In this document: piece after piece, positions 1 through 9,812 of the stretch
How the letters are laid out: each line of letters starts with the position of its first letter
Numbering within the stretch: position 1 is the stretch's first letter
Assembly: GCA_021234155.1 (NCBI GenBank)
Contig: JAJEKV010000073.1
Location: forward strand, 2,824,001-2,888,000
DNA from: Isoetes taiwanensis
Lineage: Eukaryota > Streptophyta > Lycopodiopsida > Isoetales > Isoetaceae
Direction of reading: 5' to 3'
Length of the DNA stretch: 64,000 nt
Position numbers and translations under genes: made by a program
Notes under the pieces: generated by a model
The model's input: the letters and a program-made list of their open reading frames with translations, nothing else
Databases searched by the model: none
What the model was told of the DNA's origin: nothing

Positions 1-2600
1 GGGCAGAATGGGGTCAAAAGCCGTGTCTGAACATCCATAAATCGCCATAAGAGGTCCCTGTGCATGCCCAACACACCGCATGATAGCCTGTACTCATCTC
101 TTGCAGCCTGTAAATCATAAAAGCCTGTTTTTAGGGCTTCTCTAAATAGCATCTTTTCATAATTCTGTTCAGTTAGGGAGATAGCTATATTTATTTCATT
201 CGCAAATACTTTATCAGCAAAAGTGAAGTCTGCGCCCTGTCGCAATGTAGGCTCAGCCGCAAACACTTCCTCCATCCATGTAATTTCCTTTGTCAAACGT
301 AATATGGCAGCATTGGCCGTTTTCACAACAAAATTTGCATCCTCCATGGTATCACCAGCATCAGCAAGTGCAAACCTTGTTGCATCTGCTGAAAATTCTT
401 CTATGGCCTGCCGAATTGTCAGGAAATTTCCAGTTGATTTAGCCATCTTCTCAGAGTTCAAAAGAAGCATGCCATTGCACCTAAATGAACGAGGCCATTT
501 TTCCTTTGTAAACATTGCAGTATGATTGTATATAGAAAATGTGAGATGATTTTGAATCAGATCCTTTCCAGAAACACGGAGGTCAAAAGGATACCAGTAC
601 TCAAATTCCTGTTTCATTCTATTCAATATATATTGAGGAATTGTCGTGTTCACTGGCTTGCCTTCTCCAAAAATATAATCCCATACCTCGTAAGTCAGTT
701 CTTCTGGCTTCACAGTATAATCTCTTGAACCAGAAAACTCTCCTCCCTGCAAAATGTGCGCTACAGTGTAATAGGCCATGTAAATGGTTGAATCAGACAG
801 AGACTCTATAAGGAATTGTGGATCCCACGGTATCTTAGTTCCCAGACCAAAGGACCTGGAGCATGCCCACTGATTAAGCCAACTTAAGGTGTGCTCAAAA
901 CCATGTCGCGCTTCATCATTATATAGTTCCATCTTTGACAAACACTCAATGGCCTTTTTCTTCCATTCTGATTCTCCATATGTTAAGTACCACTGATCAG
1001 TAAGAGCGACAACACACTCATCATCAGACCTGGAAATGACCTTTCTCTCTGGTTCACTATAAATCACTGCCTGCAATGTATCTAACAACATATTTTTTAT
1101 TAAAGGTTTTGCATCTTGAACTCTCATGCCCTGAAATTCTCCTACCAGCATTGTGCCCTCAGTAAATCCTTTCAAATAAGTATCCTTCTTGGCTTGAACA
1201 AGTTTTTCAGTGTCATTTTGACTTTTTATTTTCATATTGGTACAGACTGTTACAGCTGATGCATTGCCAAACTCAGGGATGTAGATAATTGGAATAACTT
1301 CAAATGGAAGCACCCATTCATCTTTTACACCAAATTTAGCCCGAAGTGCAGGCTTTGTTTTTAGATCCATAAGTGCCATATAATCATCAGGGGAATCCGA
1401 TGGCACACTAGTAACTACACCTGTACCCTTGTCTGCTAAAATAGTCAGCATTGGTAGAGCATAAATAACAGCATTCTTACTGAGAGGAGATACAAGAGGG
1501 ACACCAATAAGGTCTTGCCCAACAAGCTGTAACAATGATGTGGGCTTCTCTGGCACCCGAGAAAGGTGTTGATATGCTAGATTACGTGCTGCCCTTTCCG
1601 TGACTATGAAAACATCTGTCTCATTGACTTCATAGGCACCGTAATCTCCTGTAGGGAGCACCCAAGCATTAGTTTGTCCATACATAGTCTCTGGCCTCAG
1701 TGTTGCTGCAGCCAGAAATACCCTTCTTCCTTCAAGGGCCCGGAGTTTTCCAGAAAATGGTTGTTTAACCTCCATCTTGATAAGAACATACTCTTGTGGC
1801 TGTGCTCCTTCACCTGATGCCCTGTCATGGTCTGCACAAGGCTGCCCATCGGCGGGAGAGTAGATAGTATATCTCATGTCTTTAACAACCTTTCCCTTAT
1901 TCTTCAACTTTTGTAAATGCCAACTCACAAAGGAATCATAGTAAGGATTCACATCAGTTGTTATAAATGAGCGCCGCCAATCACACCCAAGACCAAGAGC
2001 TTTTAAGTCTTCCTTAGCTATTGGAGGAAAGTATGTCAGCCAATAATACGGGTCCCTAAATTTCTCAATTTCCTTAGCTTCTATACCTAGAGACCGCATG
2101 ATGTTCCATTGATACTTTTCCAACCCAGTCTTTGAAGCTACTTTGGATTTTTTGCTCTTAAACTTATCTGGTTCTGTCTGAGCAACCTCCACGGCCTCCA
2201 CCTGGATCTTCACCTCACTTTGGGGAAACACAGGCGGATTACCAAACAATCGGATCTCCCGATCCAGTTTATCAGCACATGCCTTAATGGGCATGCCTGT
2301 GCAATGGAATCCCATGGGAAGTAAGACATGGCCACCTTTCAATCTCTTGTATGCGGCCATAAATTCTAATTTGGATAAAGAAAAAGCATGACCCAGGTGC
2401 AAAGCCCCGTTCATATAAGGGTAAGGGAAGTTTCCAAAGAACTTCTCACCTATTCTCTGCTCCTGGGCTGGTGAAGGTGCCTCCACCTCGAAAATGGCCG
2501 CATCCTCCCACCGACGCTGAACTTTTTTCTCAATCTCCACAAGCTTGTCTCGACGAACGGTGCTCTTGGTTGCATCGAGGGCGAGCGCTTCAGCAGCCAT
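1..2600 (-). CDS. LARS: Cytosolic-type leucyl-tRNA synthetase, 3' end off the left edge
   Basis: Class I aminoacyl-tRNA synthetase that charges tRNA-Leu in the cytosol. On the minus strand the frame reads openly from an ATG at 2600 to the window edge, 866 codons, with no intron seen. The class I HIGH signature appears as HLGH at about residues 68-71, just after GNFPYPYMNGAL. The KMSKS loop reads EKMAKSTGN around 430-455 (residue about 720). Between them lie the long insertion with the editing domain and the DQWYLTYG segment typical of the eukaryotic/archaeal cytosolic type. Family members are about 1,090 residues, so roughly 220 C-terminal residues lie outside the window. An in-frame ATG at 2651-2649 would add 17 residues (MLKQIQIRRLHVAETAA); a TAA lies further upstream. 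The ATG at 2600 fits the family best. No stop or frameshift was seen, so the gene is probably functional. Confidence 0.93.
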   Translation of the reverse strand, partial: MAAEALALDATKSTVRRDKLVEIEKKVQRRWEDAAIFEVEAPSPAQEQRIGEKFFGNFPYPYMNGALHLGHAFSLSKLEFMAAYKRLKGGHVLLPMGFHCTGMPIKACADKLDREIRLFGNPPVFPQSEVKIQVEAVEVAQTEPDKFKSKKSKVASKTGLEKYQWNIMRSLGIEAKEIEKFRDPYYWLTYFPPIAKEDLKALGLGCDWRRSFITTDVNPYYDSFVSWHLQKLKNKGKVVKDMRYTIYSPADGQPCADHDRASGEGAQPQEYVLIKMEVKQPFSGKLRALEGRRVFLAAATLRPETMYGQTNAWVLPTGDYGAYEVNETDVFIVTERAARNLAYQHLSRVPEKPTSLLQLVGQDLIGVPLVSPLSKNAVIYALPMLTILADKGTGVVTSVPSDSPDDYMALMDLKTKPALRAKFGVKDEWVLPFEVIPIIYIPEFGNASAVTVCTNMKIKSQNDTEKLVQAKKDTYLKGFTEGTMLVGEFQGMRVQDAKPLIKNMLLDTLQAVIYSEPERKVISRSDDECVVALTDQWYLTYGESEWKKKAIECLSKMELYNDEARHGFEHTLSWLNQWACSRSFGLGTKIPWDPQFLIESLSDSTIYMAYYTVAHILQGGEFSGSRDYTVKPEELTYEVWDYIFGEGKPVNTTIPQYILNRMKQEFEYWYPFDLRVSGKDLIQNHLTFSIYNHTAMFTKEKWPRSFRCNGMLLLNSEKMAKSTGNFLTIRQAIEEFSADATRFALADAGDTMEDANFVVKTANAAILRLTKEITWMEEVFAAEPTLRQGADFTFADKVFANEINIAISLTEQNYEKMLFREALKTGFYDLQAARDEYRLSCGVLGMHRDLLWRFMDVQTRLLTPFC

Positions 2601-2651
2601 AGCTGCGGTTTCTGCTACGTGCAATCGGCGGATCTGGATCTGTTTTAGCAT

Positions 2652-3235
2652 AAACCCTATCTGTTCCAGACCAAGGGCTTAGATGCACCTTCACACCATA
2701 ACCCTGTATCTAAGAAAATTTCCTGCGCATTTTTTAGAATGTCTTATTTGTTACCTATAGTCAAAATATTATGTCAATTTTGGTGTGGATTTTGTGTTCC
2801 TTCCCATGGCCAATGTAGAGATTTGCTGCCATTTTCAACCAATCAACGACTAGCGAAATTAGTTGTGGTGGTTCCTCTGTGATATGTGGTCCCTTCAACA
2901 AGAGACGCAGCCCATTATTAACATATCGAGAAGCATATCTTAGAAGGTGTAAAGCTCTTGAATTATTTATTTCTTGGGGGTTTGCTTATAATCAAATATG
3001 GTCATGAATGTGCAATTTGTTGCCTTGTGATTTTATTGCCTTGGATTGAAACTTGGAGCTTATTTTTGGATGGCAATCCGTTAGGGAGAGGGTTTGTTTT
3101 AGCATCTTGGGACATATTCTAGGCATATCTAGAGATTTAATGGTTACAATTTTTTATTCTTTTTTGGGTGGTGATTTTTCTTTTTGTATTTTTCCAAAAT
3201 AACCATGTGCCCAAGGTTCTTGGCTTCCTGGTCAC
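2652..3235. other. Upstream region of the leucyl-tRNA synthetase gene
   Basis: AT-rich non-coding stretch between the synthetase start and the LINE debris. It should hold the synthetase promoter and 5' leader, but I could not pick out a convincing TATA box. A few phrases near 3050-3235 may be very decayed LINE sequence. Confidence 0.4.
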
Positions 3236-4760
3236 GAAGAAGTTTTAAGATCCACCGAAAAACTCATTTTACCTCCGCAATGGACCACTGGCATAGTGGT
3301 TCCAATGCATAAGGCATGTAATCCTCACTACCCTGCCAACTACTGCACAATCATGGAAGCTCATTGTAAATCCGTTGGCTAAAATTCTTGAAAGGCAATT
3401 GATGGCATGGGTAGAGGACACAGAGATATATGCCCGTACTCAGGTAGGGTTAGGGCTAGACACTCAACCGTATATCATATTTTCAAGTTGTGGGCCTTGA
3501 TAGAGGGCACCAAAAATAAACGACAAGATATGTATTGTTGCTTTGTAAGTTTTACAAAGGTTTTTGACACAGTACCTACGGAGAAGTCGTGGAAAGATCA
3601 TTTAGTTAGGAATCCTCCAGGAGTTGCAACATGCAATATATAGACTATACGGAACATGTTCAGCTTGGATGCCGCCATCAGGTCAGCTTGTCAACAATAG
3701 TGTTGGAGTTCGCCAAGGGTGCCCACTCTCTCCCATGCTATTTGGACTACATATTGATCAACTTGAGGATGGGCTTGCTCAGCATGTAGGAGGAAGGGCA
3801 CGTCTAGTTCACTATATCATCCGGCAGTTGATATACGCAGATGATGTGGATCTCTTAGCACACTAGCAAGTATGGATGCGTTGAGTATTTTCTGCTAGGA
3901 TACTAGAATGCCCGCGAATTTGGTAAGACCAAGGTGCTCCTCATATCATCTTCGAATAACAAAGGCAGTCTTGCTTTCCTAATCAAGGCCGAAATGTGAA
4001 AGTAAGACATATAAGTATTTGAGAGTGCAATAGTTCACTATTACCATGTGCTGGGATACTTGTATCTGACAGCAGTTTGGAAGGCTTTATATGCAATGTA
4101 GAACAACTGTCACAAACTACAAATTACAAATTACAATTGGTCGCACCGATCACACTTATTCAGGGCCTTGGTGGAGGCAGTTCTTCTATATGGAGTGGAA
4201 GTATAGGGGCCGATGTCACTTGCTACCTGGAATGACTTGGAATGGGTCAGAAAGCTTTTCTGACTTGAGCGTTGGAGTCAATTCCACAGTCTCATATCAA
4301 ATTCTTTTGCAAGAGATAGGGTTCTTAGCTCTTCAAAGGGCTATGCTAGAATAACTTTCAGAAGGTGGTCAATATAGGAGATACTCATCTTCCAAGCCTC
4401 ACCTACACAATGGCTATGGATTCACAATGCCTTAAAGCATACTGGAAGAAGAAATGAGCTATTTCGTTCTCGAAATGGAATGTGCGGGAATAGAGGTACA
4501 TATAGGTAAACAATAATGAGGTCCACAATTACTTGAAGCAGTTGCTAGATGCATGCTTCCTAAGTATGCTTTGGAATGTTAGGGCTTTGGAACCGGTGAA
4601 GACAATATACTACAAAAACTGAGGAAATATTTATATTCAACCTTGAGTTAAATAAGCTTAAAATTCATAAAACAAAACATTCTCATTAAAGCTCGGGCAC
4701 ACCCATGTTTAAGAATTTTTACAACTAGCAGTATGTCAGGCTTGGAGCAAAGGACGACAG
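3236..4760 (+). mobile_element. Decayed LINE, reverse transcriptase to C-terminus
   Basis: Non-LTR retrotransposon remnant read in shifting plus-strand frames. Around 3407-3643 the RT finger region is seen (LWALIEGTKNKRQDMYCC, then FDTVP). At 3690-3866 follow GVRQGCPLSPMLFGLHIDQLE and the catalytic YADDVDLLA box. Around 4180-4350 is the region after the RT domain (FYMEW, QILLQEIGFL). Decayed C-terminal sequence continues to about 4760. At least three frame changes and several stops make it inactive. The SPMLFGLHIDQLE style suggests the same broad LINE group as the minus-strand element at 18.7-21.8 kb, though they do not overlap enough here to prove it. No poly(A) tail or target duplication could be fixed. 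Confidence 0.8.
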
Positions 4761-5161
4761 GAGGGAAGGTCGATAAAGCATAGATGAGCAAACGATTAAG
4801 TGGTCAAAGTTAGACTAAAAAGATGTGGGTTCATATTCAATCATGTTTTAGTTGTTGTAGATCAAGAAAGAAGAAAAGAAGGTTGGTATATTTGATTATA
4901 TTGTAGTAGTTGTAGAAAGTGCATTCTTAGAGAAGATATTGGCACGAATATTACAAAGTGTCTTTGAGGTAGAACTTTGTTTGTTGTAATAACTAAAAAA
5001 ATCATAACAAAATTTTGTTTTATATTTAAGTTCTTTGCATTCTGAGTTGTTTACAAAAGACCACGGGCATTGAAAAATAAACCTGTTGAACACCCAAGAT
5101 AACTTCAGTATTTGCAACGTGGCAAACTTAGTGTTGCAGTATGGCATGTTTCATTAACAAG
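4761..5161. other. AT-rich spacer, nothing recognised
   Basis: No coding signal, RNA gene or repeat boundary recognised; it leads into the GATA microsatellite. Confidence 0.5.
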
Positions 5162-5205
5162 ATAGACAGATAGACAGATGGATAGAGAGATGGATAGATA
5201 GATAG
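5162..5205. repeat. GATA/GACA microsatellite, left part
   Basis: Imperfect GATA-type units with GACA and GATG variants. The last five bases (gatag, 5201-5205) are the left copy of the target duplication of the adjacent TRIM element. Confidence 0.9.
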
Positions 5206-5327
5206 TGTTATACACTAGCACCTCTAGTGATAACCAACACACCAAAAGGGCGGATCCTTCAAGGAAATCGTTATCCAATGGGCCCCAACCTTTCCAGGCT
5301 TTATCCCATACCCCATAGACCATATCA
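5206..5327 (-). repeat. TRIM 3' LTR
   Basis: 122 bp, identical to the repeat at 5418-5539. The polypurine tract abuts it on the high-coordinate side. Confidence 0.9.
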
Positions 5328-5417
5328 ATTCCTCCCCTTCCTCGAGATGCTTGCCCTCAAGCATGTGGAACACACCAATGTTGCCACGAGGAATTGAACC
5401 TTGGCTCTGATACCAAT

Positions 5418-5539
5418 TGTTATACACTAGCACCTCTAGTGATAACCAACACACCAAAAGGGCGGATCCTTCAAGGAAATCGTTATCCAATGGGCCCCAA
5501 CCTTTCCAGGCTTTATCCCATACCCCATAGACCATATCA
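5418..5539 (-). repeat. TRIM 5' LTR
   Basis: 122 bp, identical to the repeat at 5206-5327. The Met-tRNA primer-binding site lies two bases beyond its minus-strand end. Confidence 0.9.
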
Positions 5540-5673
<134 letters not shown>

Positions 5674-5786
5674 ATTTTTAACGTCCACAAAGACCGATTG
5701 GCCATGGCCATGGGACCCAAACAACAAAACGGGCATGAAAGCCTAAAACTATAAAGAGCTAATATTTTGGTGAGAGACTCGTCTGG

Positions 5787-5787
<1 letters not shown>

Positions 5788-5880
<93 letters not shown>
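5788..5880. repeat. Second GATA microsatellite
   Basis: Tetranucleotide array of about 23 units. It is preceded by a unique-looking piece, ttttggtgagagactcgtct, that recurs at 6810. Confidence 0.97.
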
Positions 5881-6472
5881 GCATATCTTTCATCACAGCA
5901 GTGTACAACATTTTGAAAAATTATCTAAGGTGGAGGGTAGTCCACCAATTGGGTATGACTACCCACTAATAATAAAGGGGACCTGCCATAGGAACAACCC
6001 AGGCCCCTTTAAGATGGCATAAAATAAGAAAGGCAAATAGGAGGCAACGTGCGAAAGTTTATCACCGGGATGAAAAACCCCGCCCTTTCGGGTTTCCGAG
6101 AAAAACCCTAATGATAAACCTTCGCCCGACGGCTCCAAAGGAAAAGCCCGGGCCATCAAAGTGGAGATCATTGATGAAAAAGTCGAGGAAGCACAAGATG
6201 GAGGTCGCAAATCAGACGATGCATCTCAAACTCCATGGGAGAGCCGAGCAAAAGAAAGAAATAGCCATGATCACCTGAAAACTTAGGAGAAAAGAAAACA
6301 AACAGAATGCATTAGACGTTAGAAAAGAAACGCAACAAAGTCGCCATAGGATGAGATGACCTGAAAAGAAACAACACAAAAAGAAGCAATTAACTCAAAA
6401 AATAAAAGCCATCACGCCGGCTCGGCGAAGCCTCCCAAGAGGGCTGGTCCATGTCCAATAAAAGAAGGGGAT
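5881..6472. other. Spacer without recognised gene
   Basis: Moderately GC-rich stretch around 6000-6240 with a minus-strand frame of 83 codons that resembles nothing I know. No gene is called. Confidence 0.5.
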
Positions 6473-6660
6473 GATCACGCGAGCCACGCGACATAAAAGC
6501 ATATCTTCAAACAACATAACCTTTCAAGTACAGAGGGGCTGGTCACGCGAGCCACGCGACATAACATCACATCTTAAAACAACATAACCTCTCAAATATA
6601 GAGGGGCTGGTCACGCGAGCCATGCGAAATAGAATCGCAAATCAAAATGAAAAACATGAA
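6473..6660. repeat. Short tandem array of about 68-bp units
   Basis: The phrase gaggggctggtcacgcgagc recurs with a period of 68-69 bp (near 6474, 6542 and 6610), each followed by similar AT-rich text. About two and a half diverged units. Confidence 0.85.
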
Positions 6661-6691
6661 TGCAAACAACTTAGGGTGGGGAGGGAGGGGA

Positions 6692-6809
6692 ACTAAGACC
6701 CAAAAAAACTGCTGTGAGAAGACGCCGATAATGGAGAAAGAGCCCAAAGACGTATATATAGCCTCGTCTCTCCCCAAAATGGCGATCCGACGGTGTCGAA
6801 TCGCATGCA
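6692..6809. repeat. 118-bp repeat, copy 1
   Basis: By eye identical over 118 bp to 8637-8754, in the same orientation. It contains a TATA-like stretch (acgtatatatagcctc) and a pyrimidine-rich segment. The following piece, ttttggtgagagactcgtct, matches 5766 onward instead, so the copies sit in different contexts. Confidence 0.9.
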
Positions 6810-7202
6810 TTTTGGTGAGAGACTCGTCTGGAGGGGGGAAACCGGCCGATCAAAAGAGAACTTCTAAAAGATGATGAGCAAGGTGTGATTGCCACTATAA
6901 AGTTGACATATGAGCATCAGGAAAAAAGCAATACTATGTCTAACAAATCAAAACCCCCTAATGTAATTGCCAAGATATGAAGATTGCTAAATGTATCAAA
7001 GTGGTTACGAAGGAAACCCGGGGGGAACTAAAAACTACTAAACCCTAGGAACAATTTGGAAATAGAAAGAAATCGTGGTAAACAAATCTAAATGGCAACT
7101 AAACAAAAAAACACGCGGGACCAATAGTGGCAAATACATAAAAGGAATAAGAAGTCATTTGTAAGGAAGACGGTTGAATAAGAAATCACTTTTAAAGGGT
7201 AC
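6810..7202. other. Spacer, possible body of a tRNA-derived SINE
   Basis: No gene recognised. The part just below 7203 could be the body of the tRNA-headed element described next. Confidence 0.35.
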
Positions 7203-7271
7203 GGTTGATTGGGAGACTCGAACCTTCGCCACTAACATACGAGTCAAAGCATGTAACCACTAGGCTAAACC
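7203..7271 (-). repeat. tRNA-like head with box A and box B (SINE or tRNA relic)
   Basis: Read on the minus strand, TAGCCTAGTGG (7257-7267) resembles the box A internal promoter, and GGTTCGAGTCTC (7212-7223) resembles box B. They lie about 45 bp apart, as in tRNA-driven pol III genes. The ends GGTT and AACC can pair as a partial acceptor stem, but the cloverleaf is imperfect. Most likely the head of a tRNA-derived SINE or a degenerate tRNA gene. Confidence 0.55.
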
Positions 7272-7639
7272 AAGTATAACTTTTAAAACACAAATCGAGA
7301 TTTTATAAAACCGTTATATGTTGTGAATAGGTAGCCGAACCGAACAAAAGGCGGCAGAGAAAAGAGACAACTCCGGAATGCTAAAAACGAAGAAGAAAAG
7401 AACAGGTAGAACAAATCCGATCACAAAATCAAACCAGAGGGAAGAAGAGCGATGCTTGACGATCAGAATTAGACTAGTAAGAGCGATTCACAAAAAGAAG
7501 CAACCAATTTTCCAAATAGACGGGTATGGGAGCAAAAATGGGAAAAATATTAAACAGCCACAGATCGGTCCAAGGAAATCGCCGGTTAATCATAGAGTAC
7601 TGAAAGCGCTCAATCACATGAGAATTCGAGGCAATACCT

Positions 7640-8035
7640 TCCAAGATCCCTGCATGCAAGCCAAAATTCGAGAGCCAAAGCGATCAAGAATCATTCATAA
7701 ATTTGATAGATCCACAAATGTGTGCATGTAAGAGAAGCAAAGGAACGAAAACATGAACGAATCACGTGAGAATTTGATACAGTACCTGCAAGATCCATGC
7801 ATGCAAGCAAAAATTTCATAGCCCAAGCGAGCAAGAATCATTCATAAAACGTATAGATTCACAAATTCTTGCATACAAGAGACACAAAGGAACGAAAACA
7901 TGAACGAATAACATGAGAATTTGATGCAGGACCTTGAAGATCCATGCATGCAAGTAAAAATTCCACAGCCAAAGCGCGCAAGAATGATTCCTAAAACTTA
8001 CAGATCCACAATTTGGTGCATGCAAGACATGGAAT
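7640..8035. repeat. Tandem array of about 147-bp units
   Basis: Three diverged units, each starting near agatccatgcatgcaag (about 7643, 7791 and 7937), sharing caaagcg.gcaagaat.att and aaaggaacgaaaacatgaac. A partial fourth copy (agagaagcaaaagaatgaaaa) lies at 8585-8620. The 117-codon frame across the start is not protein-like. Confidence 0.88.
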
Positions 8036-8057
8036 AATTTAAGGGCTAAACTTAGCT

Positions 8058-8582
8058 ATTTGGCGATTTTTTAGCACATTTTCAAAAAAATTTGACTAAA
8101 GTAAATGGAAAAAATAGGAAAAAAAATAATAATTTTAGCTTAACTTTTTTTGGGACTGCACCAATCTTGGAGCTCTTTAGCCAAACGCTAGAAAGTAGGA
8201 GAATGAAATTTTGTATTGTTTAGCTAAACCATAGAAACTTTTAGAATGAATTTCTGGCTAGTTTAGCTAATATCATCCTAGTTTATATGAAATATATGAT
8301 TAGTAGTTTAGTTTCCAGCATTATGAATTAATTTGAGTCCTAGACTTTGTTAGTTAGCATTATTTTAGAATGTTTTCACAAAAAAAATGACCAAAATAAA
8401 TGGAATATATTGAAGAAAGGTATAGTAATTTGGCTTAATATTTTCTGTTGGCCACACCATAGAAATTTTTAGGTTGTAGAGTTTAGCTAAACCACATAAA
8501 GTTTTGGGATTAATATCGAGCAAGTTTAGCTAAAGTCATTCTGGCTAATAAGAAATATGCGATTAGTAATTTATTTCCTGAT
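8058..8582. repeat. Diverged tandem duplication of AT-rich DNA
   Basis: Two blocks (about 8080-8340 and 8370-8582) share, in order, a block of the type accaaaataaatgg, tttagctaaacca, a tagaaa.ttttag motif and gattagtagttt. No coding content. Confidence 0.7.
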
Positions 8583-8636
8583 GCAAGAGAAGCAAAAGAA
8601 TGAAAACATGAACAAATAATCAATGCTTGGCCGACG

Positions 8637-8754
8637 ACTAAGACCCAAAAAAACTGCTGTGAGAAGACGCCGATAATGGAGAAAGAGCCCAAAGACGTAT
8701 ATATAGCCTCGTCTCTCCCCAAAATGGCGATCCGACGGTGTCGAATCGCATGCA
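8637..8754. repeat. 118-bp repeat, copy 2
   Basis: By eye identical to 6692-6809. It lies directly after the partial 147-bp repeat unit. Confidence 0.9.
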
Positions 8755-9099
8755 AAATTGAAAATATATATCTATAGAAAAACACATGCAATGTATCAAC
8801 TACAAGTGCTTAACTTAGTTGGAAGGCAACATAATGTCCTTAACAAGTGTTTAACTTAGTTGGAAGGCAATATAATGTTCTTGTAGTTGCAGCAGACTCA
8901 ATAAAGGCATGGGTTCTCACTGCATAGAAGCAATGACATAGCAGTCATATTCATTGAGGTTGGCAGGTTTAGCCACTGAATCATTATCAAGTGGTTTGAT
9001 AATGGACAAGAAATGGGAATGTTTATGCTCATAATAGATCTCGTCAAAGGGGTGCACTTTGGGCTATACTGAGAACCAAATTGGCTAGGTTGGGTGCAG
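8755..9099. other. Spacer and LINE upstream debris
   Basis: Contains a short local duplication (tgcttaacttagttggaaggcaa, near 8810 and 8848). From about 9000 it grades into the L1 endonuclease fragment. Confidence 0.5.
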
Positions 9100-9812
9100 T
9101 GGCTTGACTGCTAGTGGAGGACTTCAACATAATTGAACTTGAGGTTGACAGGTGTGGCAGGGGGATTGAGAATGTTCAGGGCTCTAAGCACGAGCAATGG
9201 CAACATCTGATGCATGGATGTGGTTTTGTAGAAGTGGATGGGGACCCGGGCTTTGCTTGGTGCAACGGCTGGTTGGGAAAAGGAAGAGCATATGCAAGAT
9301 ATGGTAGGGGGTACTATAATGCTTTAGCCGTCTACTTTCTTTCGTAAAAACTTGCTTGATAATTCTATTTCAGACCACAATCCACAAAGCTTTTGTTCTG
9401 CTCCAGATATTACACATAATAGGACTAAAACCTATTTCAAATTGAATGTTTCTTTCTTGAAGGATGAGGAGCGGTTGTAGACAAGCTTAGTCGCCTGCAT
9501 TTTCTAGACAGAAAGGGATGGCATGTATTGTTGATGCACTTGTTGCGATAAAGTTGTTTGCTAAAGGCTGGGGTCGTGAGCATGCATCTGCATATCATGA
9601 GATTTTAATAGCCCTTTATATGTAATTAATAGCCTGCAGATCTATTTTTCCTTCAGATGGCCAATTGGAGAAGAAAATTTTGCCAAGCATTCGGCAAATG
9701 GAGTCGAAGCAAGTCAACCAAGTTCGAGTTAAAACTTGACTGCAATGGTTCAAGGTGGGAGATTGTTGCACAAGTTTCTTCTTTAGAGCCGCAAGGGCTA
9801 GAAGATAAGCTT
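9100..9812 (+). mobile_element. L1-like LINE fragment, endonuclease to linker
   Basis: The plus-strand frame 9114-9347 reads EDFNII, then FAWCNGWLGKGRAYARYGR, the pattern of the L1 AP-endonuclease; SDHNPQSFC follows at about 9375. At 9690-9805 the linker QVNQVRVKT and FFFRAARARR is read in another frame. The element stops where the LTR repeat begins (9813) and resumes near 11640, so it was split by an insertion. Stops and frameshifts throughout. Confidence 0.75.

Larger units (their letters stand above)
5206..5539 (-). mobile_element. Complete TRIM (miniature LTR retroelement)
   Basis: Two identical 122-bp direct repeats (5206-5327 and 5418-5539) bracket a 90-bp core. Read on the minus strand each repeat begins TGATATGG and ends GTATAACA, the TG...CA of LTRs. 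Next to the upstream LTR (5403-5415) is TGGTATCAGAGCC, the primer-binding site for initiator Met-tRNA. Immediately before the downstream LTR is a polypurine tract, GAGGAAGGGGAGGAAT. The unit is flanked by gatag on both sides (5201-5205 and 5540-5544), a 5-bp target duplication inside a GATA microsatellite. It has no coding capacity and must be mobilised in trans. I see no difference between the two LTRs, which argues for recent insertion. Confidence 0.93.

Noticed and set aside
223-525. 100-codon plus frame
   Set aside because: Shadow of the leucyl-tRNA synthetase reading frame on the other strand.
7378-7731. 117-codon plus frame
   Set aside because: Runs into the 147-bp tandem array; lysine-rich composition follows base composition and no motif is seen.
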